A DNA stretch of 64,000 bases from Amphiduros pacificus (taxonomy: Eukaryota > Annelida > Polychaeta > Phyllodocida > Hesionidae), in assembly GCA_949316495.1 (NCBI GenBank), contig OX439012.1, positions 9,004,049 to 9,068,048 of the forward strand, read 5' to 3'. Made by a program: the position numbers and the translations under genes. Position 1 is the stretch's first letter; every line of letters begins with the position of its first letter. The notes beneath the pieces are model-generated. The model saw nothing but the letters and a program-made list of their open reading frames with translations. It was not told the DNA's origin and made no database searches. Shown piece by piece: positions 1 to 13,500 of the stretch.

Positions 1-770
1 GTTCAGCCCACAAACTTCCCCAGGCCTACATATTATCATGTTATAGTATCTAGTCCTTATGTCCAAGCGTAAAGGAATGATGAAGAAAACAACGTGCGGC
101 GGCGGACGCGGACGAGGTGGAAATGGAGCAAGTAGATAATGTCAGCTTGTGCTGACTTAATAATAATAATAAAAATGATGATGATGAGGGCTCATTTGAA
201 AAAAAAGGTTAAATATTAAGAGGGACGGGACATATCATATTCATTTTATTATTTGTCAAAATAGCCAAAATAGTCAAAATCAAAGGGAGGAGTTTTATCA
301 AAGGTAATAGCATTATTCCAAATGATCAGATTAACATAATTTATGATACCATGAATGTCACCATGGTGACACTTTCCTGTCTGACGTCCAAGGATAATAC
401 ATTATTGACATCTCCAAAGATAATACATTATATATCAATCTCTTCAGAGATTCTCAAAATCAAGCTTTGATTCTCAAAATCAAAGCTTGGGCAATCCCAT
501 TGTGCATACACCTAGCCTAAAAAACAAGGCTCAAACATATCTATTTATGTATAAATTTGATGATGTGATAATGATAGCTTTATTCTCTTTGCAGAGCCAA
601 TGGATTGATGACATTTCTGGAACAATCTCACAAGGAAATGATTTATATTATACACCTTAGACACTGACAGATGAGAATATAAGCTTCACTTTTTTATGTA
701 TTTGGTAAGGAACCAGCGTGGGAAATAAATGGGGAGGGCAGCGGATAATTCACAACATGAACCATTTTTA
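1..770. other. No gene assigned; AT-rich flank
   Basis: I see no supported gene here. A 26-codon ATG-started frame at 59-136 ends in a Gly/Arg-rich tail (GRGRGG), and 595-660 has an acceptor-like CAG followed by a 21-codon open frame ending in TAG. Either could be the last exon of a gene lying to the left, but neither has a recognisable partner. A short (TAA)n/(GAT)n simple repeat lies near 158-186. Confidence 0.3.
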
Positions 771-776
771 TATCAC

Positions 777-1030
777 TTTCAACATTATTTCAGTCATTTC
801 GTGATGAAACCTGCTCGTAGCAGTTATAGTGCTGCCTCACTGAGTTGTCATGTCACAGGTCCTTGACATGACAACCCACCCGGTCACAGATTTACAAGGA
901 CAAAGGGCCTCAGCTCATATGGGAAATTGTATCATGAGTTCAATCCCGGCACAGCCGGGGTTCGAATCCACGACCTTTGGATCTGGTGCTAATAAGCTGG
1001 CGCTCTAACCATCTGCGCAACGGCCCGTGG
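777..1030 (-). mobile_element. tRNA-derived SINE, copy 1
   Basis: Read on the minus strand, the segment opens with a tRNA-like head. It has an A-box-like stretch (GATGGTTAGAGCGCC) about 40 bases before a B box (GGATTCGAACCCC), the internal RNA polymerase III promoter layout of tRNA genes. It continues into a body containing the palindromic phrase TGTCATGTCACAGGTCC / TTGACATGACAA. A second copy with the same order lies 375 bp away. The head is not a functional tRNA because it leads into a 250-bp body. I cannot name the SINE family. The shared body may be one of the conserved SINE core domains. Confidence 0.75.
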
Positions 1031-1152
1031 CCCCATTTCAGTACTGATTGTGACATTTGTCACAAGGTTTCTAGTTAATTGTGGAAAAGAGTTCAATGAA
1101 GTTCTGCATGGGTTAGACTATCATCACACCAGCAAGGATAAATAGGCACGTT

Positions 1153-1433
1153 TTCAACATTATTTCAGTCATTTTGTGATGAGACCTCATAGCAGATATA
1201 GTGCTGCCTCACTGAGTTGTCATGTCACAGGTCCTTGACATGACAACCCAACTGGTCACAGATTTACAAGGACAACGGGTTAACCCTTTAGGCACAGGCC
1301 TCAGCTCATATGGGAAATTGAGTCATGAGTTCAATCTCGACACGGCTGGGGTTTGAACCCACGACCTTTTGATCACCACAAAGGAACTGGTGCTAATAAG
1401 CTGGCACTCTAACCAACTGTGCCACAGCCCATG
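1153..1433 (-). mobile_element. tRNA-derived SINE, copy 2
   Basis: This is the same family and orientation as the SINE at 777-1030. The body is shared (CTGCCTCACTGAGTTGTC) and the tRNA-like head at the high-coordinate end has a B box reading GGGTTCAAACCCC. It carries about 25 extra bases in the body and a longer head insert relative to copy 1, so the two are separate insertions or a diverged tandem pair. The region between them (1031-1152) has no recognised feature. Confidence 0.72.
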
Positions 1434-2012
1434 ACCTGTAATTTTATGTGAGTTTGGAAGAACCAAAAGAAGGTCATCCGAGGCAAATCAGATCGATTAT
1501 TTGTACACTGTATGAAAGTCATATCTAACTCTACATTAGAATTTACAATGGAATAAGACTACAGAGTGTCTATCTTTTATGAGGCAGTAAAGGTCCTGTT
1601 TTGTGCCTTATATATTATTGATAATTGTCACAGCAATTAAATTTTTATGACAAGAAATTGATCTTCACTGAATGCTCTGCCCAGTGATGCACAATAATGG
1701 TTCATAAAGAAAATACTTTTTTTAAAGTTCTGCAATCTGAAAGGTTACCAGGAAATGATGTTCTAAATATCATTTCCAAAGTTACTGAATTCCAGGATGT
1801 CATTAAATCAGACACATATGACTTGATTCACACACAAATCTGTTGCTTTACTTATTCTTCGTCTTTATTTTAAAGCTTGCTAATGATTTATTTTAACACT
1901 TTACAAAAATATTATTTTTGGTTCACCCTTAAAAATAATTATGATGAGGATTCTGATACCAGACAGTGTCTGTTCATAGCGCTGAAATCAATTTCAATTT
2001 CAATTTATGCAG
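1434..2012. other. No feature recognised
   Basis: AT-rich sequence with stops in all frames. I see no exon-like open stretch flanked by convincing splice sites and no repeat shared with the rest of the window. Confidence 0.4.
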
Positions 2013-2300
2013 ATGAATGAATAAATTGTGGCTTTAAGGCACATCAACCAATTAGGTCATTTAGTGCCTAAAATGGTAAAAACAAGGTTTTGACTAGATA
2101 ATTATGTGTAACAATATAATTCATAAACAATCCTTACACCACAAAATCATTTTTCTAGATGTCAGTTATGCATATAATGAATATGTATAAATTATCAAAA
2201 ACACTTTAAATCCCATTTGATGTTCTGTGAATCTTGATAAATATGTGAGGGACCTGAGTAAACAAGAGCTCCACCTGTAAAATTGGTTATAAAGTCATAT
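2013..2300 (-). mobile_element. Nimb-like LINE, 3' UTR fragment
   Basis: This 290-bp piece matches the last part of the long LINEs further right. It starts (low coordinate, 3' end of the element) with a short GAATGAATAA tail and then the shared phrase GGCACATCAACCAATTAGG. It runs through the 3' untranslated region to the end of ORF2 (AAACAAGAGCTCCACC, then TTATAAAGTC). It is 5'-truncated, as expected for abortive target-primed reverse transcription. It is more diverged than the other copies and so is probably older. Confidence 0.75.
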
Positions 2301-2633
2301 TTATGCAATTTGTGACTTTATTACTGGTTACTTTGTCAGTCTTAGTACTCCCCACTTTAAAAAAATCATATACCACAGTTATTAAGCCAATTCAACTTCC
2401 CTTTTTGCAAGTGTCTGCATAATTAGTAGCATCAACTATGCGTCACTGTTAAGGCAGAGTCTTCCTAATACATAAGGCACCAACAAACATGGTATTTGAA
2501 TGCCATGCTATGTTGAATTAAGGAATATATGAATTACTATTATGTAGCAAATAAGTCCTCAGAAAAATAACTTTGACTCAGTTTCAGACTAAAAAATTCA
2601 GAATCCGTAGATTACTTCGCATTTTATTGCATT

Positions 2634-4834
2634 GAATGAATGAATGGTTGCTTAGAGGCACATCAACCACTAAGGTTATTCAGTGCCTAAAAGTGGTAAA
2701 AACATAAACGTTTATAAAATCAATATGATATGTAAATAATCTTAACAACACAAAATATCAACAAAATCCTTTCAATATATCAGTTTTAGACATAATAAAT
2801 TTGTATAAATAAATTCAATTTAAAAGACTTTAAATACCATCTGATGTTTCGTGATTCTTGAAAAATAGGCCAATGACCTAAGTAAACAAGAGCTCCAAAC
2901 TTGGTTTAAAAACGATACTATCACAGAAGTATCTACAGTATCAAATAACGAATATAAATCTTGCACATTAAAATATTGAGTCCTAATTATGGACTCAAAA
3001 TGGATAAATTCAATTAAAACATGTTTGATAGTCAAAGTCCTTTGACATCAAATACACTGAGGCTGATCTTCGCCTTTAAGAAGATAGCAGTGAGTAAAAT
3101 GACTATGTCCAATTCTTATACGTGATAAAACAGACTCTTCTCTTCAGTTAATTCTACAAGCACCTTTGGTTTTACCTAAAACAGGCTTAATTTTGTGTAG
3201 TTTATTAGAAATAGCTTCGTTCCAGCGCAATTGCTATTTAGAACGTAATAAAACAGTAATATATTTCTTAAACTCTGTATGAGGTAAAAGCATATTTATT
3301 GGGCGCTTATCCAATGCTGCGTTGGCAGCTTGGTCAGCAGCCTCATTTCCAAGGATTCCAATATGACTGGGAATCCAATAAAAACGAATTTCTTTATTTT
3401 CCTCAGAACAGAGTCTATGATGGCGCTCAAGGATTTTGTAAATAAAAGGATTTTTCCAATCCTTTGCTTTCAATGCTTGTAAACAAGACAAAGAATCAGA
3501 AAAAATTAAAAATGTCTGATGTGGAGAAGTCTCCACATATTCTAAAGCTAGGTATAAAGCATGAAGTTCTGCAGAACAAATAGACGATTTATTTGGCAGA
3601 CGTTCTGAATAAATATGATTGCCCTTAACAGCAGCTGCAGCAGCCTTGTCATCATCAAATGATCCATCAGTGTAAATACATTGATATCCACCAAAACAGA
3701 TTTTATTTCTTTTTATCTATTTATATAAAGGGATGGATCGGTTGAGTATTTCTTTAATTCTGACATGGCTACATTAATATTTAAAGTTTCATAGGTCCAT
3801 GGAGGTGTTTCTGGATATTAAAATTTAGCTATTTGATTTGGATTTATATTTAAAGATTGAAAAGATTCTTTGATGCGAATGCCAAAAGTTGGAATTGTAT
3901 TAGGTTTACATTCAAAAAGGTCTACATAATTTGGATTAAATATAGTACCATGAGCAGGATTGTCTGGACAAGCTGCAATTTTTGCAGCATACTGAAGGGC
4001 AAGCTTTTCTCTTCTTAAACCAAGAGGCGGTTCATCTGCCTCAACTGCCAAGCTATCTGCAGGTGATGTACGAAATGCACCAAGGCAGTCGTAAACCTTG
4101 ATTTTGTATAGGATCAAGCATTTTAATATAAGATGGACGTGCTGATCCATATATCATACGCCCATAATCAAGCTTAGAACGTACCAGCACTCTATACAAT
4201 TGCAATGAAATATTACAGTCCCCTCCCCAATCGGTATGGGCAAGAACCCGTAATAAATCTAATGCCTTCTGGCATTTCTTCTTAATGTATTTAATGTGAG
4301 GAATAAAAGATAATTTCTTGTCAAAAATAAGTCCAAGAAACTTGGTTTCTTCGACAACAGGTATCCGAGTTTGGCCTAAATAAAGATTAGGATCTGGGTG
4401 AACCTTCCATTTTTTACAAAAGTGCATACACATCATTTTCTTTAAAGAAAATTTAAACCCGTTATGATCAGCCCATTCTTGTATTCTATTAAGATGCTGT
4501 CTTTCTATAGTATGCATGCTTGTGGACCTGTAACATAAATTAAAATCATCAACAAATAATGAACAATCTGTTCCAGCTCTTACACAATTTACTATGCTGT
4601 TGATTTTTATAATAAATAGGGTTACAGATAATATACTACCCTGTGGAACAGCCATTTCCTGATCAAATGCATCAGAAAGTGATGATCCAACTTGGACCCT
4701 GAATTGTCTATTTGACAAAAAAATTGGAATAAAAAGGGGTAAACTACATCTAAATCCCATATCATATAAATCGCTCATTATTCCAAATTTCCATGTAGTA
4801 TCGTACGCTTTCTCTAAATTAAAGAACATGAAAA
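2634..4834 (-). mobile_element. Nimb-like LINE copy A, 5'-truncated
   Basis: A minus-strand LINE copy ending in (GAAT)n at 2634-2648. It holds the second half of ORF2: part of the reverse transcriptase (FVDDFNL active-site motif in the frame ending near 4053), then the RNase H region (FIFSDSLSCLQALK-like, WIPSHIGILGNEAADQAA) and the C-terminal zinc-binding tail. Homology to the full copies stops around 4834, inside the RT domain, so the 5' half was never copied. ORF2 is broken into at least three frames (4053-4844, 3818-4150, 3234-3536) plus a tail piece at 2820-3035. The copy is therefore an old, dead insertion. Confidence 0.88.
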
Positions 4835-6004
4835 CCCCAAACAAAGAAACATTCTTGTCAAAAAGGGCATTATTTGTGTTATTTTATTTATGAAATATCA
4901 AATGAAGAAAGACATTTAGTTGTAGGTTACAGGCTTTGTAACAATGACAGACTTATGAAATAAATATTGTAGATCCAAACACATGCTTTACAGCATATCT
5001 TTTTATGACAGTTATTTGCTTATTGATTTTACTTTCAAATTATCTACTCTCTGCATGATTCTATATTAAAGAGAGTGCACTTAACTTTTACAATGGATGT
5101 CACTTCCATAATATCCCTCTGAAGTTCTATGTGTAAGTTCGCCTGAACCTGAACCTTGTGGTAAAATTAGTTATATATACGTATATATATTGCATTGAAA
5201 GGGAGTGAACTGCCTTAAATCACATAATATAACTAGGAACACACCTGCATTAACACTCTTCAAATAATACACAGCACCTTCACCATAAGATGTTTCCGCA
5301 ATGTTCCGGCAAATCAGCTTAATAATAACTGCAATACACATAAATGATTGTAAGTATTGAATCTTAATGTAACCTTGTAAATTGATGCCACAAAATTGAA
5401 AATAGATTTATTTCAATTAAAATAAGATATGGTTCTCCATTTTAAAGGTATGTATATGTGGGTGTGGGTGTATGACACAACATTCTATGATTGCCTTTTG
5501 CAATAATGCAACAGGAGTCACGCCATCCAAAACAGTCCACATGTCCACAATTCATCATCTACATGATCCAGTTTTGTTTAACAATATAAATACATATACA
5601 CATTGCTCTGTTAGATCCAGCCTTGTTGATGTAGTTTGATCCAGAAAATTTGATGTAGTGTGCTTAGAATAATGGCTGTTTTGATGCAGGTTCTTTGTTG
5701 TGCCTTATGTAATAGGGGGATATAAAAACATTTACTTTTTATTTGATCCTTGATTTATTTGTTGTCCTTTGATTTAGATGATTAAGATGGTCAGGTAGAA
5801 CAAGATATTTATTAAGCTTACCCTATCTTCAGAAGCATGTGTTTTGATAAAAAAAAATAAACTGATGACTTTTTTTCATCAAATGTTTGAAATTGAGCCA
5901 GGCCTTTCCTATTATATAAAGCGTTGCATATCTTGGTCTCATATCAATTAAAGAAGACTTATGATGAAAGTATTGTCAATACAAAATTCTCAAATATATT
6001 TCAG
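4835..6004. other. Intergenic or intronic sequence, nothing recognised
   Basis: About 1.2 kb of AT-rich DNA without a convincing exon or repeat. If the host gene that begins at or before 6005 has upstream exons, this stretch is probably intron. Confidence 0.4.
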
Positions 6005-9000
6005 GCGGAGGTTCTTGTGAGATTGGGGGTCCTTTACTTGAACTGGGACGTGATGAGAGTTTCGAGGGGGCACAACTGCGAATCTATGAACATCTTCAAA
6101 TACCATGTGATGGCACACTTCAGAGTTGGAGATACTTCATGACCCAGACCTCAGCAGGATTTGGACTTTCAATTTGGGAAAGACAGGGAAGCACATTACA
6201 ATTTAAACTTATTGGTAAAATGGTGATACCACAGTCCAATGCTGGTCATAATGTAAGCAAAGTTTTTCAGATAAATATGTAAAATATGTATCTATTGATT
6301 GACATATGTATGAACCTTTATTGATTATTCTAATTGTCTCTACAAAAAGACAAAGGCCTGCAAGATTTCCATCCATGTGCAAGCTGGAAATAAACATCTG
6401 CCTGAGTGGAGTTCCCCAGAATGGAACTATATTGATCAGCTAATGGTACCACTTATGGTTGTAAATCAATTGTATTCGTTTGGCATATGCTACCACATTT
6501 ATACAGGCAAGCCCTAACTGTTCAAAGGGTAGCATAAACCGTTTATTCTTTTAGAATTGCTTTGATTGGCTAGCAGTTTTTTTTATTGTATTTCCATTTT
6601 TACTTTGAAACAATTATAGAATAAATGATCTTTTAAAAAGTAACTACTCACTTGAAAGATTTCTATATTCAATTTATATAATGGTTGTAATTAAACCCCA
6701 TGTTTGAGCATAACCTCTTTGACCATTTATTCTCTATTCTATACTCTTTATGCTGATTCTTGCAAATAGTTTGTTGACATATTAACATCAAGTTCATACA
6801 CGACACCTCAGCTAATGTATAGTTAAGAGTAACAGTGTAAGACACTAGTAAGCCATTCATACTTCTGTGAATACATAGTGGCCCTAAATTAACTGTCATT
6901 CCAGATTTTACTTTGAAATTCAATGAAATTGTTTTTGAATGTTTTGAGCTGAATATTATTTATTTAATAGGAATACAAAGTGCCAAGTGAAGACCAAATC
7001 AGAGTTAAAGCGGGTCAATACATTGCGACTCACATCATAAATTCAGCAGATTTAAGATACATATCAATAAATGTAAGTCAAACCATAGAGATATATAGTT
7101 ATACTATATTAACATATAGCCAAACCTTATCAATATACAGACAAACTGCATTATTTAAGTATTTAATCACAATTTGTCAATGATATTGTCAAAACATTCA
7201 CCAAAACATTCACCAGAACATTCACCAGAAAGTAATGTCACATTTGTCTGCTGCATTGAGCACAAATAGCCATCAATGAATTATACATTAAAACTACAAT
7301 TGCATCTATGTTTAGTCTTACAAATATGATATAATATGAGATATATTGAGACAAATCTCAAATATTAGATATATTGAGACCAATCTCAAATATGAGACCA
7401 ATATAGATATGTTTTTGCAATCAAATGATTTTCATCAAAATATACTTATATGATATACCAACTACAGAACAACAACATGATTTGTTAAACTAGAAAATAG
7501 TAAAGAGGACGGAGCGAGGTCAGTTTTTAATATGGAGCCAGTGTGGGAGATTAACAAGTTAAATGAGATATCATCATAAATGTGTTCACATGTATTGTGT
7601 TACCTGTAAGTTCATTTGTACTAAGGTTAGGTATGCTGTGAAAGCAATAAAAACTTGGGCTGAAAGTTGGTTGTAAAATGGTTCAAAATTAGTTTTGTGA
7701 GTAAACAACAAATGTAAGGTGTGTCACCCTCTCCTGCATGTGGCACTGAATTGTTTGAAGGGTCATGAACTCTCTCCGATTTCATCTCCTTTAACAATTA
7801 ACATTTTGCTCGAACCCTTTGTTTGATAATCATATACTAACTATTCTGACAAGTGAGGATTTCTAACAATAACTATTGATCTCTGGTAATGGAATTAAGT
7901 ATATAGTGATGATAACAGTCTTCTCTTCTTTATCCATTAGTTGACATTAATGATTAATGTTCTGTTTGTCATTGACCAGTTTGCACTTGTTTTGTTTTGA
8001 TTTCTTTGTTTGATTTCTGAGGCTTTCCTGAAATCATGAAGGTCACAGACAACTTCACAAAGATTTGGGGCATATTTGAATGATATATGGTCATGCAACC
8101 AATACAAAATATCAATCTCCTCAAACATATATTATGTATACTAACCAAAATACACCTTTCATGATTATTCTGTTTTGCTGAATGTACTGTGCAGTACTCT
8201 TGTGTACACTGCTGTGGTCCGTAAGATCTGTAACCATAAAAAATCACTTCTTGGAGCTTCTTTGAGCCAAATTACTCCAGTATCCCAATCTGAAAATGCC
8301 CCCATTGTAAGCAAACTTTCACAAAACAGGTATGTGAACAAGATCATTGGACAGCTAAGTTTGTTGACAAAGCGTCCAATAGATGATTTGAAATTTAGCT
8401 GATATACTTTCACGTGGCAAGGAAATTGATGTAGGCGTAATGTCATTGGTATTAACATTTGAACATTTGAGTATAAACAGAGACAAGAAACAATGCTTGA
8501 AAGTCTTATTTCATGAATCTGACCTTCAAGGAATAACATTTTTATATTCAAATAATTTGATAACTTAAACTTATTTTAAAATGGTATTATCTTTTGGATT
8601 TCAGCTGAACACAGTACTTGAAGGAGTCCCAAGAGCCAGGATATTCTATAAAAATACAGTGTCACTAACTCATAGTAATCTTATCATTGGAAATGAAATT
8701 ACATTTGGTCATTCAAACTATGTTTATTCCATAGCTTTGGAGGCAGACATCTTAAACAATGTATTTGGTAAATATTATTTGAACTAATATGTGTGAACAC
8801 TAGACCGATGTGTATGACCTATTCTGTATGACAGAATAATCACTATAATAATGATAAAATGATATTTGCAATGTACAGATGTAGTTCATTCAACATTGGT
8901 TATTGTTTCGTGCAGTCAACTGAATACTCTTAATTCTTAAAATGTACTGCATCAGACAATCTTGTTAATGTTCACTATGAATAATTTCCTCCAGTTATTA

Positions 9001-9653
9001 ATAATATTTCATAGCAAATGATTCTGAAACAAAATGTATATTACCAAATTTGCAATTGAATTATTACTATAGATATAAAGCTTGACCAAGACAGGACAGA
9101 ACATGGGAATATGTTGTACATCAGCCCTAATCTTTCTGTGCTGTTTGATGGAAATGATGCCTCGTGTGCCTCTATAACATTTACCGGTAAGTATTATAAT
9201 TTATCATGTTATTACAGAGATTTAATCTAAAATTATATATCTTATATCAATCACTTGTAAATAAATGTTTGTTAATATATTTGTTAAAATTAATTTCTGA
9301 CAATCTGCTTGTGATTTCGTATTTTAGCTGGAGACTGTATATGCGAGCCAGGATGCAATTTGTTAAAACTATTCTTTCTTAATCCACTTCCTGCAAACAA
9401 CGTTACATTCACAATTAATCTTCTTTCACTTCATCCTGCCAATATACTGAGGGCTAAGTTTCCTGCCGATGCTGTGTCCATAATTAGCAATGGCACCAGA
9501 GGGCTTTTCCATTATTGCTCGCAAGGAGATAGTGACAATGTGCTAAGGTGCACTTGTGCAAGCCAATGTAATTCACTTTATTTGGAGCTTGGCCAAATTA
9601 TCAATGAAAATGACTTTATTATATCTTTGTGTGACATATTCTTTAAAATATAA
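6005..9653 (+). CDS. Five-exon host gene, 3' portion, unknown family
   Basis: Five exons share one continuous reading frame with GT-AG introns and matching phases: 6005-6252, 6971-7072, 8605-8767, 9073-9186 and 9328-9653 (stop TAA at 9651-9653). Together they encode about 317 residues. The first exon starts in phase (two bases complete a split codon), so at least one 5' exon with the start codon is missing or not recognised. The first exon encodes a Cys/Gly-rich start (GGSCEIGGPLLELGRD) and a Trp-rich segment (CDGTLQSWRYFMTQ, then LSIWERQG). The second and third exons are beta-rich without Cys. The last exon is Cys-rich (GDCICEPGC, then RCTCASQC). That pattern suggests a disulfide-rich extracellular protein, but I do not recognise the family. 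Exons 1-5 contain no internal stop and look alive. Confidence 0.75.
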
Positions 9654-10117
9654 TCAAATGCATATGGTAACTGGACATACTTGAATGTATTGTTTTGGAA
9701 ATAATTTATATTGAGATAAATGACTGAGAACACTACATTTTGATTTTCTACAACTGTTACACCATCTGTTTGGTACTCTTGGTTCAAGCAGTGGTCAGCA
9801 GTGCTGGGACCCGACATTCTAGCTTAGCTGCAGGTACAACACAACACGTCTAGATGGTTTGAAGGTTGCAGAGGAAGGGGGCTGTGCAGCATAGTAGGGA
9901 AGGCATACAATAACATTGTTACAGGACTACGGTCTAGTGCTAAATTCACAGGCTGTTCAATTAACAATAATTATTTGTAGTATTTCCATTTTCGTGTTCT
10001 TTAAATGTTTTAAGATTTGTTCAACCTTCCAAAATGTAAGCTTTGTCACCCTTCAGTAGACAATGTTGGTTATGATATAATGATTAGGTTTTATACTGTG
10101 AAGCTTGTTATGCACAG
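9654..10117. other. 3' flank of the five-exon gene
   Basis: No further exon seen. No canonical AATAAA stands out close to the stop codon; TATAAT-type AT runs occur. The sequence is unique within the window up to the LINE scrap at 10118. Confidence 0.4.
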
Positions 10118-10287
10118 ATTATAAAGTCCTATGTGAGTTAAAAACGATACTATCACAGAAGTATCTACATTATCAAATAAAGTATGTAAACCTTGTACAT
10201 TAAAATATTGAGTTCGTATAATATCAAAATCGATACACTCAATTAAAATATGTTTAATAGTCATAGCCCTTTGACAACCAATACATG
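10118..10287 (-). mobile_element. Nimb-like LINE scrap (ORF2 C-terminus)
   Basis: A 170-bp minus-strand piece encoding the last 55 or so residues of ORF2 (CIGCQRAMTIKHILIEC, then HIGLYN). It lacks both the 3' untranslated region and everything upstream. It lies 28 bp from the 3' end of full copy C. It may be left over from an earlier insertion or from template switching during insertion of copy C. Confidence 0.8.
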
Positions 10288-10587
10288 AGGCACAATGGAA
10301 CACTTCTACATGTGTGAATGAATGAATGAATGAATGGTTTCTTTACGGCACATCGACACAATGAGGTCATTCAGTGCCAAAATAGTAAAAACAAAAACGT
10401 TATATTGACTAGAAACAAAATGTAAATATTAATACAATATGTACATAACACAAGAATTTAACAACAGCATTTATATAACACCAATCAAATATAGTAAATA
10501 TGTATAATTTGTTTAAAAGACTTGATCAGTATGTTTTGCAGTTCTTGATAAATAAGTCAATGACATAAATAAACAAAAGCTCTGCCC

Positions 10588-13500
10588 TTAAAACTCATTA
10601 TAAAGTCCTATGTGAGTTAAAAACGATACTATCACAGAAGTATCTACAGTATCAAATAACGTATGTAAATCTTGTACATTAAAATATTGAGTTCGTATAA
10701 TATCAAAATCGATACACTCAATTAAAATATGTTTAATAGTCAAAGCCCTTTGACAACCAATACATTCCGGTTGATCTTCACCTTTAAGCAGATAACAGTG
10801 TGTCAAATGACTATGTCCTATTCTTATACGGGTTAAAACAGACTCTTCTCTACGGTTAATTCTAATAGCACCTTTAGTTTTGCCTAGAACAGGCTTAATT
10901 TCATGTAATTTATTAAAAATAGCTTCGTTCCAGCGCAACTGCCATTTAGAACGTAAAAAAACAGTAATATATTTCTTAAACTCTGTATATGGAATAAGTA
11001 AATCTATTGGGCGTTTGTCCAATGCTGCTTTGGCAGCTTGGTCAGCGGCCTCATTTCCATGGATTCCAATGTGACTGGGGATCCAATAAAAACGTATTTC
11101 TTTATTTTCATCTGTACAGAGTCTATGATACCGTTCGAGAATTTTGTAAATAAAGGGATTTTTCCAATCCTTTGCTTTCAATGCTTGTAAACAAGACAAA
11201 GAATCAGAAAAAATTAAAAATGTCTGATGTGGAGAAGTCTCCACATGATCCAAAGCAAGGTACAAAGCATGTAGTTCTGCAGAAAAAATTGATGATTTAT
11301 TTGGCAGACGTTCTGAATAAATATGATTGCCCTTAACAGCAGCTGCAGCAGCCTTCTCATCGTCAAATGATCCATCAGTGTATATACACTGATATCCAGT
11401 GAAAATAGATTTAATTTCTTTATATCTATTTATATAAAGGGATGGATCTGTTGAGCATTTCTTTAATTCTGACATGGCTAGATTAATATTTAAAGTTGCA
11501 TAGGTCCATGGAGGTGTTTCTGGATATTGAAATTTAGCTATTTGATTTGGATTTAAATTTAAGGATTGTAAAGATTCCTTGATGCGAATGCCAAAAGTTG
11601 GTATTGTATTTGGTTTATTTTCAAAAAGATCAACATAATTTGGATTGAATATAGCATCATGTACAGGATTGTCTGGACAAGCAGCAATTTTTGCAGCATA
11701 CTGAAGGGCAAGTTTTTCTCTTCTTAAATCAAGAGGCAGTTCATCTGCCTCTACTGCCAAGCTATCTGCAGGCGAGGTACGAAATGCACCAAGGCATAGT
11801 CTTAACCCTTGATTTTGTATAGGATCGAGCATTTTAATATACGATGGACGTGCTGATCCATATACCATACACCCATAATCAAGTTTGGAACGTACCAGTG
11901 CTCTATATAATTGTAATAAAACATTACGGTCCCCTCCCCAATCGGTATGAGCGAGAACCCGTAATAAATCTAATGCCTTCTGGCATTTCTTTTTTACATA
12001 TTTAATATGAGGGATAAAAGATAATTTTCTATCAAATATAAGTCCAAGAAACTTGGTTTCTCGACAACAGGGATTTGAGTTTGGCCAAGGTGTAGATCAG
12101 GATCTGGGTGAGCCTTCCACTTTTTACAAAAGTGCATACATACGGTCTTTTTCAAAGAAAACTTAAATCCATTGTTATCAGCCCATTCTTGTAATCTATT
12201 TAGGTGTTGTTGAAGCTGTCGTTCTATTGTATGCATGCTTGCTGACCTGTAGCTTAAGTTGAAATCATCAACAAAAAGTGAGCAATCTGCTCCAGGCCTC
12301 ATACAATCTACAATGCTGTTAATTTTAATAATAAAAAGGGTCACTGATAATATACTACCCTGTGGAACACCCATTTCCTTATCAAAAACATCAGAAAGTG
12401 ATGCACCCACTCGAACTTTAAAATGTCTGTTTGATAGAAAATTTTGAATAAAAAGGGGTAAACGACCCCTTAATCCCATATCATATAAATCGCTCATTAT
12501 TCCATATTTCCATGTGGTGTCGTATGCTTTCTCTAAATCAAAAAATATACTAACCACATGTTCGCCTTTTATAAAACCCTCTCGTATAAATGTTTCTAAA
12601 CGTACCAGATGGTCAACAGTACTTCGCGTTTTTCTAAAACCACTCTGTGCAACAGAAATATAAGCCGCAGTTTCTAAAAACCAAACTAAACGCTCGTTAA
12701 TCATTCGTTCCATTGATTTACAAATACAACTTGTTAACGCAATGGGACGATAATTATTTGAATCTGACGAGTCTTTGCCAGGTTTGGGAATAGGAATGAT
12801 AGTGGCTTCACTCCATGAAGGAGGAAAATAACCACTTTCCCAAATATTATTAAAAATATCCAAAAGATGCCCAAGTGTTTGGTCAGGGAGGTGTTTGAGG
12901 ATTTGATAGTGTATATGATCAGGTCCAGGAGCGGTATCATGAGATTTATCCAAAGCAAGTTTCAAATCTTCTATTGTAAATGATTTATTATATACTTCCA
13001 AGTTATGGGATGTAAAATTTAGTTGGTTTCTTTCTTTTCTAGTTTTTATTTGTTGAAATTTGGCAGAATAATTATTGGATGAGGAATGTTTGGAAATGGT
13101 TTGACCTATTGTGTTACCTATTTCGGTGGGATTTGTAATTAATTGGCCATTATGATTTAGATGTTTGATCCTTGCTCCACCTCCCTTCCCAGTAATTTTA
13201 CGCACCATATCCCAGCATTTCTTAATTGGTGAACGTGTATTTAATTTAGAAACATAATCTTTCCAGCTTTTTCTTTTGCTTATTTTAATAATGTAACGGG
13301 CTTTAGCTCTCTTTATACGAAACTGGTGCAAATTATATTGAGTTGGCTGTCGATTAAATTTTTTCAGAGCTTTTTTGCGCTCCTTGACAGCTTTTTTGCA
13401 CTCATCATTAAACCAGGGTTTTTCTTTAATTTTGGAATTTGACTTTGATTTGGGAATACACCCATCAGCAATATCATACAATGTGTCTGTAAAAACTTGA

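Noticed and set aside
595-660. Acceptor-like CAG followed by a 21-codon frame ending in TAG (SQWIDDISGTISQGNDLYYT)
   Set aside because: Too short, and no partner exon upstream in the window; it could arise by chance.
960-1025. tRNA gene on the minus strand
   Set aside because: A and B boxes are present, but the cloverleaf runs into a 250-bp body that is repeated at 1153-1433, so it is a SINE head.
8175-8402. Open frame between exons 2 and 3 of the five-exon gene
   Set aside because: Its frame does not fit the phases of the neighbouring exons and skipping it gives a continuous protein.
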